The notes under the pieces: generated by a model
Database searches by the model: none
Seen by the model: only the letters and a program-made list of their open reading frames with translations
Told to the model about the DNA's origin: nothing
Shown: positions 37,176 to 47,329 of the stretch, piece by piece
Layout: each line of letters begins with the position of its first letter
Numbering within the stretch: the stretch's first letter is position 1
Position numbers and translations under genes: made by a program
Assembly (NCBI GenBank): GCA_963682175.1
Contig: OY821775.1
Span: 50,130,053 to 50,194,052, forward strand
Reading direction: 5' to 3'
Length of the DNA: 64,000 bases
Source of the DNA: Triglochin maritima
Lineage: Eukaryota; Streptophyta; Magnoliopsida; Alismatales; Juncaginaceae

Positions 37176-37790
37176 TTTACCGTTTAACTCGGTAATTAAT
37201 GTCCCATGTTAATTACCATGATTGCGAATATCTTTTGTTTTATGTAAACCAATATCTTTTAGAGCTCTACGGTTAAGGACCAAGAGCTTCTTCATTAACA
37301 CTTCTAAAAGACGAATAACATAAACAATGAACAAAATGATTTTTCATTCAATTCATAATAATTGACATTTAAAAGTAAAACTTTTAGAACACATTCCCTT
37401 CAAGGACCTTAGAGCCCGTTGTGGATTGTGTTTGTTGTGGCTGTGAGTGGGGTCTCTTGTGCCTAGTATCGACGACGAAGTTTTTATATCTGTTGCATTT
37501 TGTATCATGCTATGTTGTTCATTTTATGTGTACGGGGTTTGGCATGTGAGATTTCATTACGGAAACTCAGATATAGTTTCATGTGTAAGCGGTATTAGGA
37601 GGTGGTGACCGCGGAGGAGCATACTTGTGATCGGATCCTCCAGTTTTTCTTTTTGATGTTGATATGATTTCACGAATATGTTTTAGTATCTCATTTGTTG
37701 TAATCATACTTTTGAAACTCTTTATATACGGTGTACCTCTTGATATATATATGGTTGGTAGTGTTCCGTTTGATTTGATTATCTTATAAG

Positions 37791-39170
37791 TTTTTCTGCT
37801 GTTTTCGTGTGAAGTTACGCATATAATTTAATCTATAATAACCTTATAATTTCTTATATATTATCTTAGATGGCCTTCAATTTGACCGAACTTTAAGTAC
37901 GTATTGTAATGGTAAAATAATAAATTAATGAAGCTCATGTACAATGCAGAATCTGGATTAAGTCAAATCTACTGTGGGCTGAAAGTCCAGTTAAGGTATA
38001 AAAAAGAAGACAAAAACAATATTCTAAATAATATTTCTATATTTCCCGATTAATGGTTTCGGGGCGAAAGTTCATTCATTGGAGTGATGCGAATTGGATG
38101 ATTCACAGGCAAGTAGTTGTCAATTTCATACTTAACTATGATAAATTATTTGACGTCGTGTGCTAAAAAACCCATCACTTGTTCTAAAATTTCCCACCAT
38201 CTTTGATTTATACAACCCCACTTGTTCTAACAAAATACAATTTGAAAAGTTAATGGCTGTAGAATGGTAATTTTTCATGAGACACCCTTACCAAACTAAT
38301 TTTATTCCATCTTATTTTCTTCCAACAATATTTATTAGGTTTTGGGATATTTTTAAACTTGCCCTTTAAAACTGTATGCATCATTGAATGTCTTAAATCT
38401 TATATCATCAGTGTATCCAATATAAATTACACAAAAAGTAGGGAGCAAGAGTAGTCCATAAAAATAATCTAGAAGTCAAGTATGTTTGCAGAAATTAACA
38501 TCAATATCAAGATATTGTTTCTTCTTGATTCATTTCCTTTTATTGGTTGTTTTGGTGGGTTGTATCGTGTAGAATGCTCAAATTTCGACAAAAGTAGTTT
38601 TGTTAATAGTCTTGACTGTTGACGTATTAGTCTAAATTAAGTTTTATAATATTTTTAAGGGAACAAACATATAATAAAGCTTCATTTCATCTCCCACGAC
38701 AAAGATGTAATCCTTCTTTGCTTCTCTTTGTGGTAATCAAATTATTCTCACAATTGTTAGATTTTGTTGATTCGCCACCGATAAGATCGTAGAAGGAAAT
38801 ATAACTTTACTTTCTTATCGAGTATTTTATACTTTTGTTTTAAGCATGAGATTATTCTTCAAACTCTGTGTTTCATGATAAACTATTTTTTGTGTTTACG
38901 TGTGGATAATTTCTTCCAAATTAATGTTTCGATTTCCACGAAACTGGTTCACAACTTCTCTAGTCCAGATGTGATGATAAAATCCAAATCGTGGCAATAG
39001 TGATAACAAATTGTTAACGTCTACACGCTGATGTAACCATTCTTGCATCTTCATTTCACAATCACAACTTTGTCGCATCCAATTATCTTCTTCTCCTTTG
39101 AATCTTCCATGCACCTTACTTCACATTTTCAAAATATTTTTTAAGCCAACAATATTAAGTACACCACCAT
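37791..39170. other. Upstream region of the WRKY gene
   Basis: AT-rich sequence with no gene recognised. It contains two adjacent W-boxes and a TATA-like run, listed separately. Confidence 0.5.
38612..38624 (+). promoter_or_regulatory. Paired W-boxes upstream of the WRKY gene
   Basis: TTGACT and TTGACG lie head-to-tail one base apart, about 620 bp before the WRKY start codon. TTGAC(C/T) is the known WRKY-binding core, and paired boxes are typical of auto- or cross-regulated WRKY promoters. Their use here is inferred. Confidence 0.45.
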
Positions 39171-39191
39171 ATATGTATATATATATATATT
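39171..39191 (+). promoter_or_regulatory. TATA-like tract of the WRKY gene
   Basis: An ATATATGTATATATATATAT run ends about 55 bp before the start codon. If used as the TATA box it implies a very short leader; a further upstream start is also possible. Confidence 0.4.
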
Positions 39192-39245
39192 AGTGTACGT
39201 TCGAGGAAAGGAGTGCGAGCCTTGTTGAATTTTGGAGATAGAAAA

Positions 39246-40924
39246 ATGAGTCTTTTGAAGGAAGAAAAACCACCACCACCACCATCACCGGCGACAGAAG
39301 GAACGACGATGGTCGCGATAAATGAGTTAGTGAAGGGGAGGGAAGTGCTCGCAAAACTGATGGGGAAGTTGGAGAGGGAGGAGGAGTTTCCACTAGCAGA
39401 AGAGGCGATGAGACTAATGAATGGAGCCTTATTGGTGTTGTTAGAAGATGAAAGGGGAAAAAATGTGATTTCGAGCGAGGTGGTTAAAACTCTTGATTAC
39501 TCTACGATGGTAAAGAAGAACAAAAAAATCGTCACGGAGAAAAAAGAAGGAATTAGGAAGAGAAGGTATTTTTTGTTGTTGTTGTTTAATTCGTTCTTCT
39601 TCTTGATTTTGCAACAAAGCCAATCTATAGATATTAGAAATTGACCATCTATTTGCATGGTTGGCATTTTAGAAGAAAAAAGTATTTGGTGAGTTCATTT
39701 TTAGACCATAATATGTGTAATTTCTTGCGTTCTAACATTAGCATATATACTAGGAGATAAATTAATGATATGTGCAACATAAACCATAACTTTCGTTGTC
39801 CATATAGTTGTGATAATTAATTTGGAAGTGCAAAGTACTCAAATTTAAAGGTAGATACTTATTAAGAGGCAAAGTTGTCGTTTAGGAGATATGATGATAG
39901 GACTTCAATTTTCAAAATAGTATTTTCCTTCTAAATTTTTACATTTATTTTTACTATTAATATCATTTGATATTTCTTTTGTGATTACAATTTTTCGCAG
40001 AACAACTTCCACATGCCCATCCTCAAAGATAACATCCACAACACTTGAAGATGAGTTCAGATGGAGGAAATATGGGCAGAAAATGATCCAAAACTTCAAA
40101 AATCCAAGGTATTTTTCCTTCAAAATACCTACTACCTATTCTCTTTTCATACAAAAGTTACAAATGAAGGAAAAATTAGAGGATGTCTTAATTAGTTAGT
40201 TTTTTTCTTTGCATCTTGTTGTTTTTATTATTAGGTTGGAATTACTACTTTAATTATTTAATTAATGTGATGCCTAATATGAACATTAACGTAATAATAA
40301 TTATTATTACGTTAATGTGATAAGAAACTTTAATATGATAAGAAACACCTTAACTATTATCGTATAATAATTAAACATATTTAAGTTTCTATACCACGAA
40401 CGCATGTGATAATATGACAAATGTTGTTGTGATATTAAGTGGTGGTTGTTAATATTTGTTGGTCAAATGTTGTTGTTGATAATATGCCCAATAATTCTGA
40501 TCTTGGTTATATATTTATTTCTAAACGATTTTTTTGTGTGTGTATTTTTCGTAGAAATTACTACAAATGCGCATATAGCGAGTCCCATGGTTGCTCGGCC
40601 ACAAGACATGCACAAACAAGCGAAGACGATCCATCTCTTTATCATATAACCTACATAAGCCACCATACATGCAAAAAAGTAATTACTCCACCAAAATCTC
40701 ACATGATTAACTTTGGATCGTCGACAAAATCCATTATTGCGCCTTCTTCTTCTTCCTCCTCTTCGTACAAAAAACAACAAATAGTTTCAAAGCCGGATAT
40801 CGTCGAAAACTTGACTCCACCGGAGACCGTTGCTGATGTCATCTCGATGGGGTCGATGGGTTGGGAGTTTCCATTCTTGGATGATAACTTTTGGGTTAAC
40901 GATGATGGTTACCTTTTTAAGTAG
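39246..40924 (+). CDS. Group III WRKY transcription factor
   Basis: Predicted 265-aa nuclear DNA-binding protein of WRKY group III, a class often induced by pathogens and salicylate and binding TTGAC W-boxes. Exons: 39246-39565, 40001-40108 and 40555-40924, both introns in phase 2. The single WRKY domain has WRKYGQK at residues 128-134. Its zinc ligands are C148, C156, H180 and C182 (C-x7-C-x23-H-x-C), the group III hallmark. Intron 2 falls in the Arg codon of NPR-NYYKC, the position conserved in this group. Residues 1-100 include a helical N-terminus (VLAKLMGKLEREEEF) and a basic Lys-rich segment before the domain. A serine run lies after it, and the acidic tail ends FWVNDDGYLFK. The ATG at 39246 follows a GTG-opened frame, so it is the first ATG. 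The exact orthologue is not determined. Confidence 0.93.
40283..40318. repeat. 36-bp perfect palindrome in WRKY intron 2
   Basis: ACATTAACGTAATAATAA is followed directly by its exact reverse complement, with no spacer. It lies between the two WRKY-domain exons. It could extrude as a cruciform or form a perfect 18-bp RNA stem in the pre-mRNA. Confidence 0.9.
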
Positions 40925-41089
40925 AGTTTGTTATATATTCTATGTAATTAATTACCCATGTTAGCTTGGAAATTAATTAATTTGATATATTGTAATGAAT
41001 TGTAGATGTGGTTATTTAGATGGTGAAATGAATTATTTTGATTATTCCCTAAATGTCGCATCAAATTAAGTTATACTTGAACAAGTAAG
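40925..41089 (+). other. 3' region of the WRKY gene
   Basis: Short AT-rich stretch between the WRKY stop codon and the Copia LTR. The 3' untranslated region may run into the LTR, which starts only 165 bp after the stop. Confidence 0.5.
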
Positions 41090-41903
41090 TGTTGATACAA
41101 TTACAAATATGATCATGTAATACAGTGGGTTACATATGTCGAATAAATATTCCATAAGGATCCAGATAAAGCCAACATACAAAAACATGTAAAGGAAAAC
41201 AAGAAATGAAGGAACATGAATCAGAAACGACCTCATAGACCGAGCCGTCGGAAGACGACTTGCCTCAGAGAAAATATCGGCCCACATACCAGTGCGTTTG
41301 ATGGTCTGCCGGTTTTCTCCCAGGATAGAACGGTCTCACCATCGAACAGGCGCACACCGGAGTCGACGGACCTCGCAAGAATTAGACGGTGAACAACTTT
41401 GGATTTGGGGAAGGGAAATCGCCGGAGAAGGACAGTTTCCGTAGAGATGATGGGAAAATAGAACGTGTGTTTTATTTAGGAGGAAACTGTCATGATATAT
41501 ATATATGTATTTATTCTTGTAACCGTCAAGGACTTAATTGCAAAAACAATTACCTTGAGGTCCAAAAATAAATACACCCATCACCCTGAGGCTAAAGCCT
41601 CTAATTTCCCCCAAATCCCCCGCTGCCACGCCACGCCACGCCTCGCCCCGACCCGGACCGGGACGGGACGGGCGCGCGCGCGCGCGTGTGTGGAGAATTC
41701 TCTCCTCCTCTCTTTCCACCTACAAAGTGACAAGTGAATAGTATGTTTATCAACATCCTTCAACTTGTTAGCTTTGTCAATGTGGGACTAAAAAGTAGAG
41801 GTGAGCACATGACACATGGGGCAATAGTTCTCATCTTCATCTCAACATTGGATTTCTTCAATTGAGCTATTCATGGGCCTAGCCCAAACTCAATATTCCA
41901 ACA
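41090..41903 (-). repeat. Copia 3' LTR
   Basis: An 814-bp LTR running from TGTTGGAATATTGAG to TTGTATCAACA in element orientation, with matching TGTTG..CAACA ends. It shares most of its length with the copy at 46466-47299. Differences include a shorter AT microsatellite, fewer CACGTCA/CACGCCA units and no 20-bp insert after GACGGACCTCG. Confidence 0.9.
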
Positions 41904-41915
41904 ATCCCCCACAAA
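41904..41915 (-). other. Copia polypurine tract
   Basis: TTTGTGGGGGAT on the minus strand, directly before the 3' LTR. This is the usual plus-strand priming site of Copia elements. Confidence 0.75.
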
Positions 41916-42463
41916 TCCATTGTTGATCGAGCGACCAAACCTTGCAGCCTAGTGCTTTCAGTAATGGTACCTTTCGGGTTTGAACCACGACCTGAGTCCT
42001 TCAACTTTACCCTCACAGGAACTAAGTGAAACGAAGTCTTGAACTTGAACCTTTTGTGTGGAGATGTCCATTGAGAACAACACTAAGCAGGTTATGCTGC
42101 AATCTACAGGGTTGATGCTTTACGGCCATGCATCCGTATCCTGTTTCATGAATGCTTTCAAGGAATGACCCCCATTCCTCTAATTGCGGCCACACAATTG
42201 CATTCACATAGTTGGGCTTCTCCAAAGATGCACTGCTAACATCTTGTCTCAAAGACTTGAACCCATTCAGAGTCTACACTCTTACTAAACTTGCAGTTTC
42301 AGCAACATATCCATTCTTTGGGGTATTGACACAGATACAATGTATGACCTACAATGTATCACCAATGAGTTGCACTTGACTCACTCAAGAACTTGTTATT
42401 ACCGCATTGAACCAACTTCGTGGGATCTCCACTCAGATTGGTTGGGTTGCCATTCTAGATGAG

Positions 42464-44320
42464 TCATGTAATGGGTTTCAGTCCCATCCCCAACTTGGAT
42501 TTCAGAACTTGAGCTAGATCAAGTCCTTTGGTGAAAGGATCAGCTGTATTGTCTTTGGTACCAACAAAATCAACAGCTATCACCCTTTCCGAGATCAATT
42601 CCCTTACAGACTTCAGTCTGACTTGGATGTGTCTCCTTTGTTTGTGGTTATACTTTGAGCTTCTTAACTTTGCAATAGTAGTCATACTATCACAATGTAC
42701 AGATATTGCAGGAACTGGTTTGCTAGTCATTGGCAATTCAGAAAGGAGCCCTTTCAGCCATTCAGCTTCCATTCCACTTGTATCCAAAGCACAAAGTTCA
42801 GCCTCAAATGTAGATCGAGACAATATGGTCTGTTTTGTAGACCTCCAGGAGACTGCGCCTCCACCCAGAGTAAAAACATACCCTGTAACACCGTTACTCC
42901 CAGAGTTTTTGGCTATCCAGCTTGCATCACTGTACCCTTCTAGTACAGCTGGGAATTTCCCATAATGCAGCTCAAGGGTAGAAGTACCCTTCAAGTACTT
43001 AAGTACTCTATCCAACGCCTCCCAGTGAGTACGATCAGGACAACTTGTGTATCTACTAAGTTTGCTCACCGAGAATGAAATATCTGGTCGTGTGCAATTT
43101 GCAAGATACATCAAGCTACCTATAATCTGAGAATATCTCAGTTGTGAAACTGGAACACCACTCTTGTTCTTGTACAAAGGTTTTGATGAATCATATGGGG
43201 TTTTCACAGATCTACAATTCGTATAGCCAAATCTCTCAAGAATCTTCTCAACATAGTGAGATTGAGATATGGAAATACCATCAACTGACCTAGTCAGTTT
43301 GATACCCAAGATCACATTTGCAACACCCATATCCTTCATCTCAAACTTAGTACACAAGAAGGACTTAGTTTCATGTATTATATTCAAATTAGATCCAAAC
43401 AGTAAAATGTCATCAACATATAAACACAATGCAATACACGCATTACTTTGAACTTTGCAATAGACACATTTATTAGAATCAATAACCTGGAATCCAAATG
43501 ATAATATAATTTTGTCAAATTTCTCATGCCAAGCTTTTGGGGCTTGTTTAAGTCCATAAAGAGACTTAACAAGTTTACAAACTTTGTTCTCGTTTCCAGA
43601 AGCTACAAATCCTTCAGGTTGGTCCATATAAATTTCTTCTTCAAGGTCACCATGAAGAAAAGCAGTTTTTACATCCATTTGATGGATTGTAAAATCATAT
43701 ACAGACGCCAATGCCAAGAGCACTCGGATAGTAGTCATACGAGACACTGGAGAATAGGTATCGAAATAGTCTATTCCTTCCTTTTGTTTAAACTCTTTGG
43801 CAACTAATCTGGCTTTATACTTATCAATGGAACCATCTGGTTTTAATTTCTTTTTGAATATCCATTTACATCCGATTGTTGAACAACCTGGAGGAAGATT
43901 TACCAACTCCCATGTCCCATTAGAGACAATAGAGTCCATCTCGACCTTAACTGCATCTTTCCAATGCTTTGCTTCAGATGAAGCCATATCATCCTTGAAA
44001 GTGTTAGGATCACCCTCGATGTGGTATGTGATAAAATCATTTCCCAAATCCTTGGCAATTCGAGAACGTTTGCTCTTTCTAGGTTCAATTTCAACTTGAG
44101 TTTGAGAAGACTCAAAATCGGTAATAGACAAATCTGCCCCCACATTTGTCATCCTTTCCACATGTTCGTGGATGGAACCAGACGTAGAAGGATCAATTGA
44201 AGAAGAAACTTGTTGAGGAACTCCAGATTTCATGGGAAATACATCCTCAAAAAATGTGGCATCACGAAATTCAACAATTGTGTTAACATCTATGCCAGAT
44301 ATCTCGGACTTGATTACCAA
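42464..44320 (-). pseudogene. Copia reverse transcriptase and RNase H segment
   Basis: A 618-codon open segment with the Copia reverse transcriptase. CKWIFKKKLKPDGSIDKYKA lies near 151-170, QMDVKTAFLHG holds the first catalytic Asp (216), and YVDD is at 301-304. The RNase H region follows, and the segment ends near TADPFTKGL. All core residues visible here are intact. It is separated from the integrase segment by a single-base-type frame change near 44320-44330, so the polyprotein is broken there. In the living element it would copy genomic RNA into DNA inside virus-like particles. Confidence 0.93.
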
Positions 44321-45480
44321 AAATCTGTATGCATAGCTATTAATACATATCCGATAAATATTGCATCAACAGTCTTGGGACCAAGCTTTTTCCTCTTATG
44401 TTCAGGGATTAACACTTTTGCAAGACAACCCCAAACTTTAAGATATTTAAGGCTAGGTTTTCGACCACACCAGAGTTCGAATGGACTATCCTCCTTATGT
44501 TTCTGAGGAACTTTATTCAGAATATGGCAAGCCGTATTCAAAGCTTCTCCCCACATATATTTGGGTAATCCTGAACTCTCTAATAATGCATTAATCATAT
44601 CAGATAATGTTCTATTTTTCCGTTCAGCAATTCCGTTAGATTGTGGAGAATACGGCGCCGTCACCTCATGAACTATGCCAGAATCCTGACACACTTGTTC
44701 GAACAGGTTGGACGTATATTCACCACCTCTATCAGATCTCAACCTCTTAAGTTTCTTTTCAGTTTGTGTCTCTGCTTCATTCTTAAAAATAAGAAACTTA
44801 GATAACGCTTCATCTTTACTTTTCAAAAGATAAACATAGCAATACTTTGAACTATCATCAATGAAAGTGATAAAATATTTCTTTTTATCCTTAGTTAACA
44901 TGTCATTGAATTCACAAGTATCAGTGTGTACTAAATCTAAAATACTAGTATTTCTAGTCACAGAATGAAACAGTCTTTTCGGTTGTTTAGCTTGTACACA
45001 CACTTGACATTTTTTTTTATTCTCAATAGCATACCTAGGAATCATATTTAAATTCATCATTCTTTTCAAACATTGATAATTCACATGTCCTAAACGTTTA
45101 TGCCAAACATCACCAGATTCAATGGAATAAACAACAGGAGAAGACACATCTTTAACAGAAATAGCATTGCGATTATAAAAAGCAGGTTCAACATGAATTA
45201 AAAAAGCACCACAAGACAAGTACCCCTTGCCAATAAAAGTACCAGAAAGAGTAATCACAACTTTGTTACATTTAAATGTTACTTCATAACCCTCAACTAC
45301 CAGACACGGACCACTAATAATATTACGACGAACAGCAGGCACATGATGCGTCCTGTGCAGAGAAAGAACTCGTCCTGAAGGTAACTTCAAGTCGATACGT
45401 CCAATTCCAAGCACCTTTGCAACATTCCCATTGGCCATCGCTACAGATCTATGATCAACAGGCTGGTAAGAGACAAACAT
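44314..45480 (-). pseudogene. Copia integrase segment
   Basis: A 388-codon open segment. It begins in the protease-to-integrase linker, then has the gag-pre-integrase zinc motif (WHKRLGH..., KCQVC) and the integrase core with HTDTCEF, FIDDSSKYCYVYL and the region before GIAERKNRTL. It ends in the wrong frame just after FIGY, where the reverse transcriptase segment takes over in another frame. Both ends are frame breaks relative to an intact Copia polyprotein. Confidence 0.92.
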
Positions 45481-46103
45481 GGACTTGTCAGCACATACAT
45501 GGACTTGTCAGCACATACATGCACATTAGCCCCAGTGTCAACCAACCACTCACGTGGTTCATAAATGGAAAAAACATAAGGATTAACAGAAACAAACTTA
45601 CTGTTGGTTTCATCCACCTCAGTCAATACATTGACATGTGGAGTCGATTCAGTGGTACCTTGTTGGCGTTTGGCTTTCTTGGATGGACAATCCTTAGCCC
45701 AGTGCCCAACCTGTCCACAATTCCAACATGGTTTGTTTGTTGGCCTTTTCTTGATTTTGACCTTGGGTTTAGTCTTATTAATAGGTTGTGGTTTTCCTTT
45801 AAAATGTGACTTAGATGAGGATCCAATTAATACGTTTGCCTTTGGTTGGAACTCTACAGGCATCACTGGTTTTTCACCCCGATGTTCCTCATCGATTGCA
45901 ATAGCAACCATGAGGTCATCCATAGTTAGTTTTCCTCTCCTATGCTTTAGAGACATCCCGAAGTCCTCCCAGGATCGAGGGAACTTCTCAATGATTGACA
46001 TTACCAGAAACTTCTCAGGAAGCTTCATGTCAGCCTCTTTTAAGCCATGGATTAGAATCATAAACTGATGAGCTTGTTCAGTAACTGACTTGCTTTCCAC
46101 CAT
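45441..46103 (-). pseudogene. Copia gag C-terminal part and protease start
   Basis: A 220-codon segment: gag helical region (HRRGKLTMDDLMVAI), a CCHC zinc knuckle (CWNCGQVGHWAKDC) that binds RNA, then the aspartic protease motif WLVDTGANVHV. Directly after it, a 20-bp tandem duplication at 45478-45517 throws the frame. The start at 46103 is not a true start: the upstream gag piece ends in another frame at 46112. Confidence 0.9.
45478..45517. repeat. 20-bp tandem duplication in Copia protease
   Basis: CATGGACTTGTCAGCACATA occurs twice in direct succession (45478-45497 and 45498-45517). As 20 is not a multiple of three, it shifts the protease frame. Confidence 0.95.
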
Positions 46104-46111
46104 TTGAAACT

Positions 46112-46441
46112 TCAGGAATTTTCCAACTCATCCCACAAATCCTTTGCAGTCACAGAAGCAGAGGAGGACGAACTATAAACATCGAAGAGCACGTTGGACA
46201 AAGCCAACAGAATGCAACCTCGACATAATTTGTCCTTCTCTATCCACAGATCTTGTGCTGCTTTGATTTGGGGATCTTCAGTTTCAGAAAGTGGGAAAGC
46301 CTTTTCAATTACGTCAACTAAACCAATAGCGGTCAACCAGATCTTCATACGTTGTTGCCAACGTTTGAAATTCTGCCCGGAAAATTTTTCCGGCATGCCT
46401 GACATGTCCACTTTTGGCGCAAACGAATTATTAGACGACAT
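46112..46441 (-). pseudogene. Copia gag N-terminal part
   Basis: Starts at the gag-like ATG (46441; MSSNNSFAPKVDMSGMP) with the typical FSGQNFKRWQQRMKIWL block and ends LWDELENS at a stop. Compared with the usual Copia gag, the segment between LWDELE and the next block is shortened by some 20 residues and the frame changes. The same frame is also open upstream through the leader into the LTR, to 46663. Confidence 0.88.
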
Positions 46442-46465
46442 AATTAACAATATTTTCTCTGAGAT

Positions 46466-47299
46466 TGTTGATACAATTACAAATATGATCATGTAATACA
46501 GTGGGTTACATATGTCGAATAAATATTCCATAAGGATCCAGATAAAGCCAACATACAAAAACATGTAAAGGAAAACAAGAAACGAAGGAACATGAATCAG
46601 AAACGACCTCATAGACCGAGCCGTCGGAAGACGACTTGCCTCAGAGAAAATATCGGCCCACATACCAGTGCGTTTGATGGTCTGCCGATTTTCTCCCAGG
46701 ATAGAATGGTCTCACCGTCGAACAGGCGCACACCGGAGTCGACGGACCTCGAAAGCAGCGCGAAACCTCGCAAGAATTAGACGGTGAACAACTTTGGATT
46801 CGGGGAAGGGAAATCGCCGGAGAAGGACAATTTCCGTAGAGATGATGGGAAAATAGAACGTGTGTTTTATTTAGGAGGAAACTGTCATGATATATATATA
46901 TATATATATATATGTATTTATTCTTGTAACCGTCAAGGACTTAATTGCAAAAACAATTACCTTGAGGTCCAAAAATAAATACACCCATCACCCTGAGGCT
47001 AAAACCTCTAATTTCCCCCAAATCCCCCGCTGCCACGTCACGTCACGTCACGCCACGCCTCGCCTCGCCACGCCCCGACCCGGACCGGGACGGGACGGGA
47101 CGGGCGCGCGCGCGCGCGTGTGTGGAGAATTCTCTCCTCCTCTCTTTCCACCTACAAAGTGACAAGTGAATAGTATGTTTATCAACATCCTTCAACTTGT
47201 TAGCTTTGCCAATGTGGGACTAAAAAGTAGAGGTGAGCACATGGCACATGGGGCAATAGTTCTCATCTTCATCTCAACATTGGATTTCTTCAATTGAGC
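46466..47299 (-). repeat. Copia 5' LTR, outer end replaced
   Basis: Matches the 3' LTR from its TGTATCAACA end up to CAATTGAGC at 47299, but lacks the last 36 bp, including the TGTTGG terminus. In its place a 27-bp piece found inside the LTR (47235-47261, GAGCACATGGCACATGGGGC...) appears again at 47296-47322 and runs into unrelated DNA. It carries an extra 20-bp insert and longer AT and CACG-type repeats than the 3' LTR. Confidence 0.88.
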
Positions 47300-47329
47300 A
47301 CATGGCACATGGGGCAATAGTTATCATCA

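Larger units (their letters stand above)
36320..37402 (-). mobile_element. 1083-bp solo LTR with 5-bp target duplication AGGAC
   Basis: Starts TGTAGGATTTC and ends CATTCCCTTCA, giving TG..CA ends with a short imperfect inverted terminus (TGTAGGA / TGAAGGGA). It is flanked by AGGAC on both sides (36315-36319 and 37403-37407). These are the marks of an LTR-retrotransposon insertion later reduced to one LTR. A minus-strand TATAAATA at 36789-36782 lies about 180 bp downstream of palindrome cluster 5, so transcription would run leftwards. It is nested inside the larger LTR-like block, so it is the younger insertion. Confidence 0.85.
34989..37790 (+). mobile_element. Large LTR-like block, interrupted by a solo LTR
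   Basis: Starts TGTTATATCCTAATAC and runs to about 37790; the right end is approximate. Its layout parallels the inverted block at 47330-49333: opening TGT..ATCC, a GC-rich stretch ending in an AAGGTATGT junction, a GTGAG..GTGGTGGT stretch, a GGTCGACC cluster, then an AT-rich tail with TGTAATCAT and GTTCCGT-TTTGATT. No gag or pol frame is present. Subtracting the nested 36320-37402 insertion leaves about 1.7 kb. It looks like an LTR from a Gypsy-type element, but the superfamily is inferred from style only. Confidence 0.5.
41090..47299 (-). mobile_element. Ty1/Copia LTR retrotransposon, degenerate
   Basis: An almost complete Copia element reading leftwards: 5' LTR at 46466-47299, gag, protease, integrase, reverse transcriptase-RNase H, a polypurine tract (TTTGTGGGGGAT at 41915-41904 on the minus strand), then the 3' LTR at 41090-41903. 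The gene order (integrase before reverse transcriptase) is Copia's. The reading frame is broken in gag, at the protease and after integrase, so the copy cannot make its polyprotein. I found no typical initiator-Met-tRNA primer site (TGGTATCAGAG) next to the 5' LTR. Base 41090 follows GTAAG, the presumed left target duplication; the right one is lost with the outer end of the 5' LTR. Confidence 0.92.
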
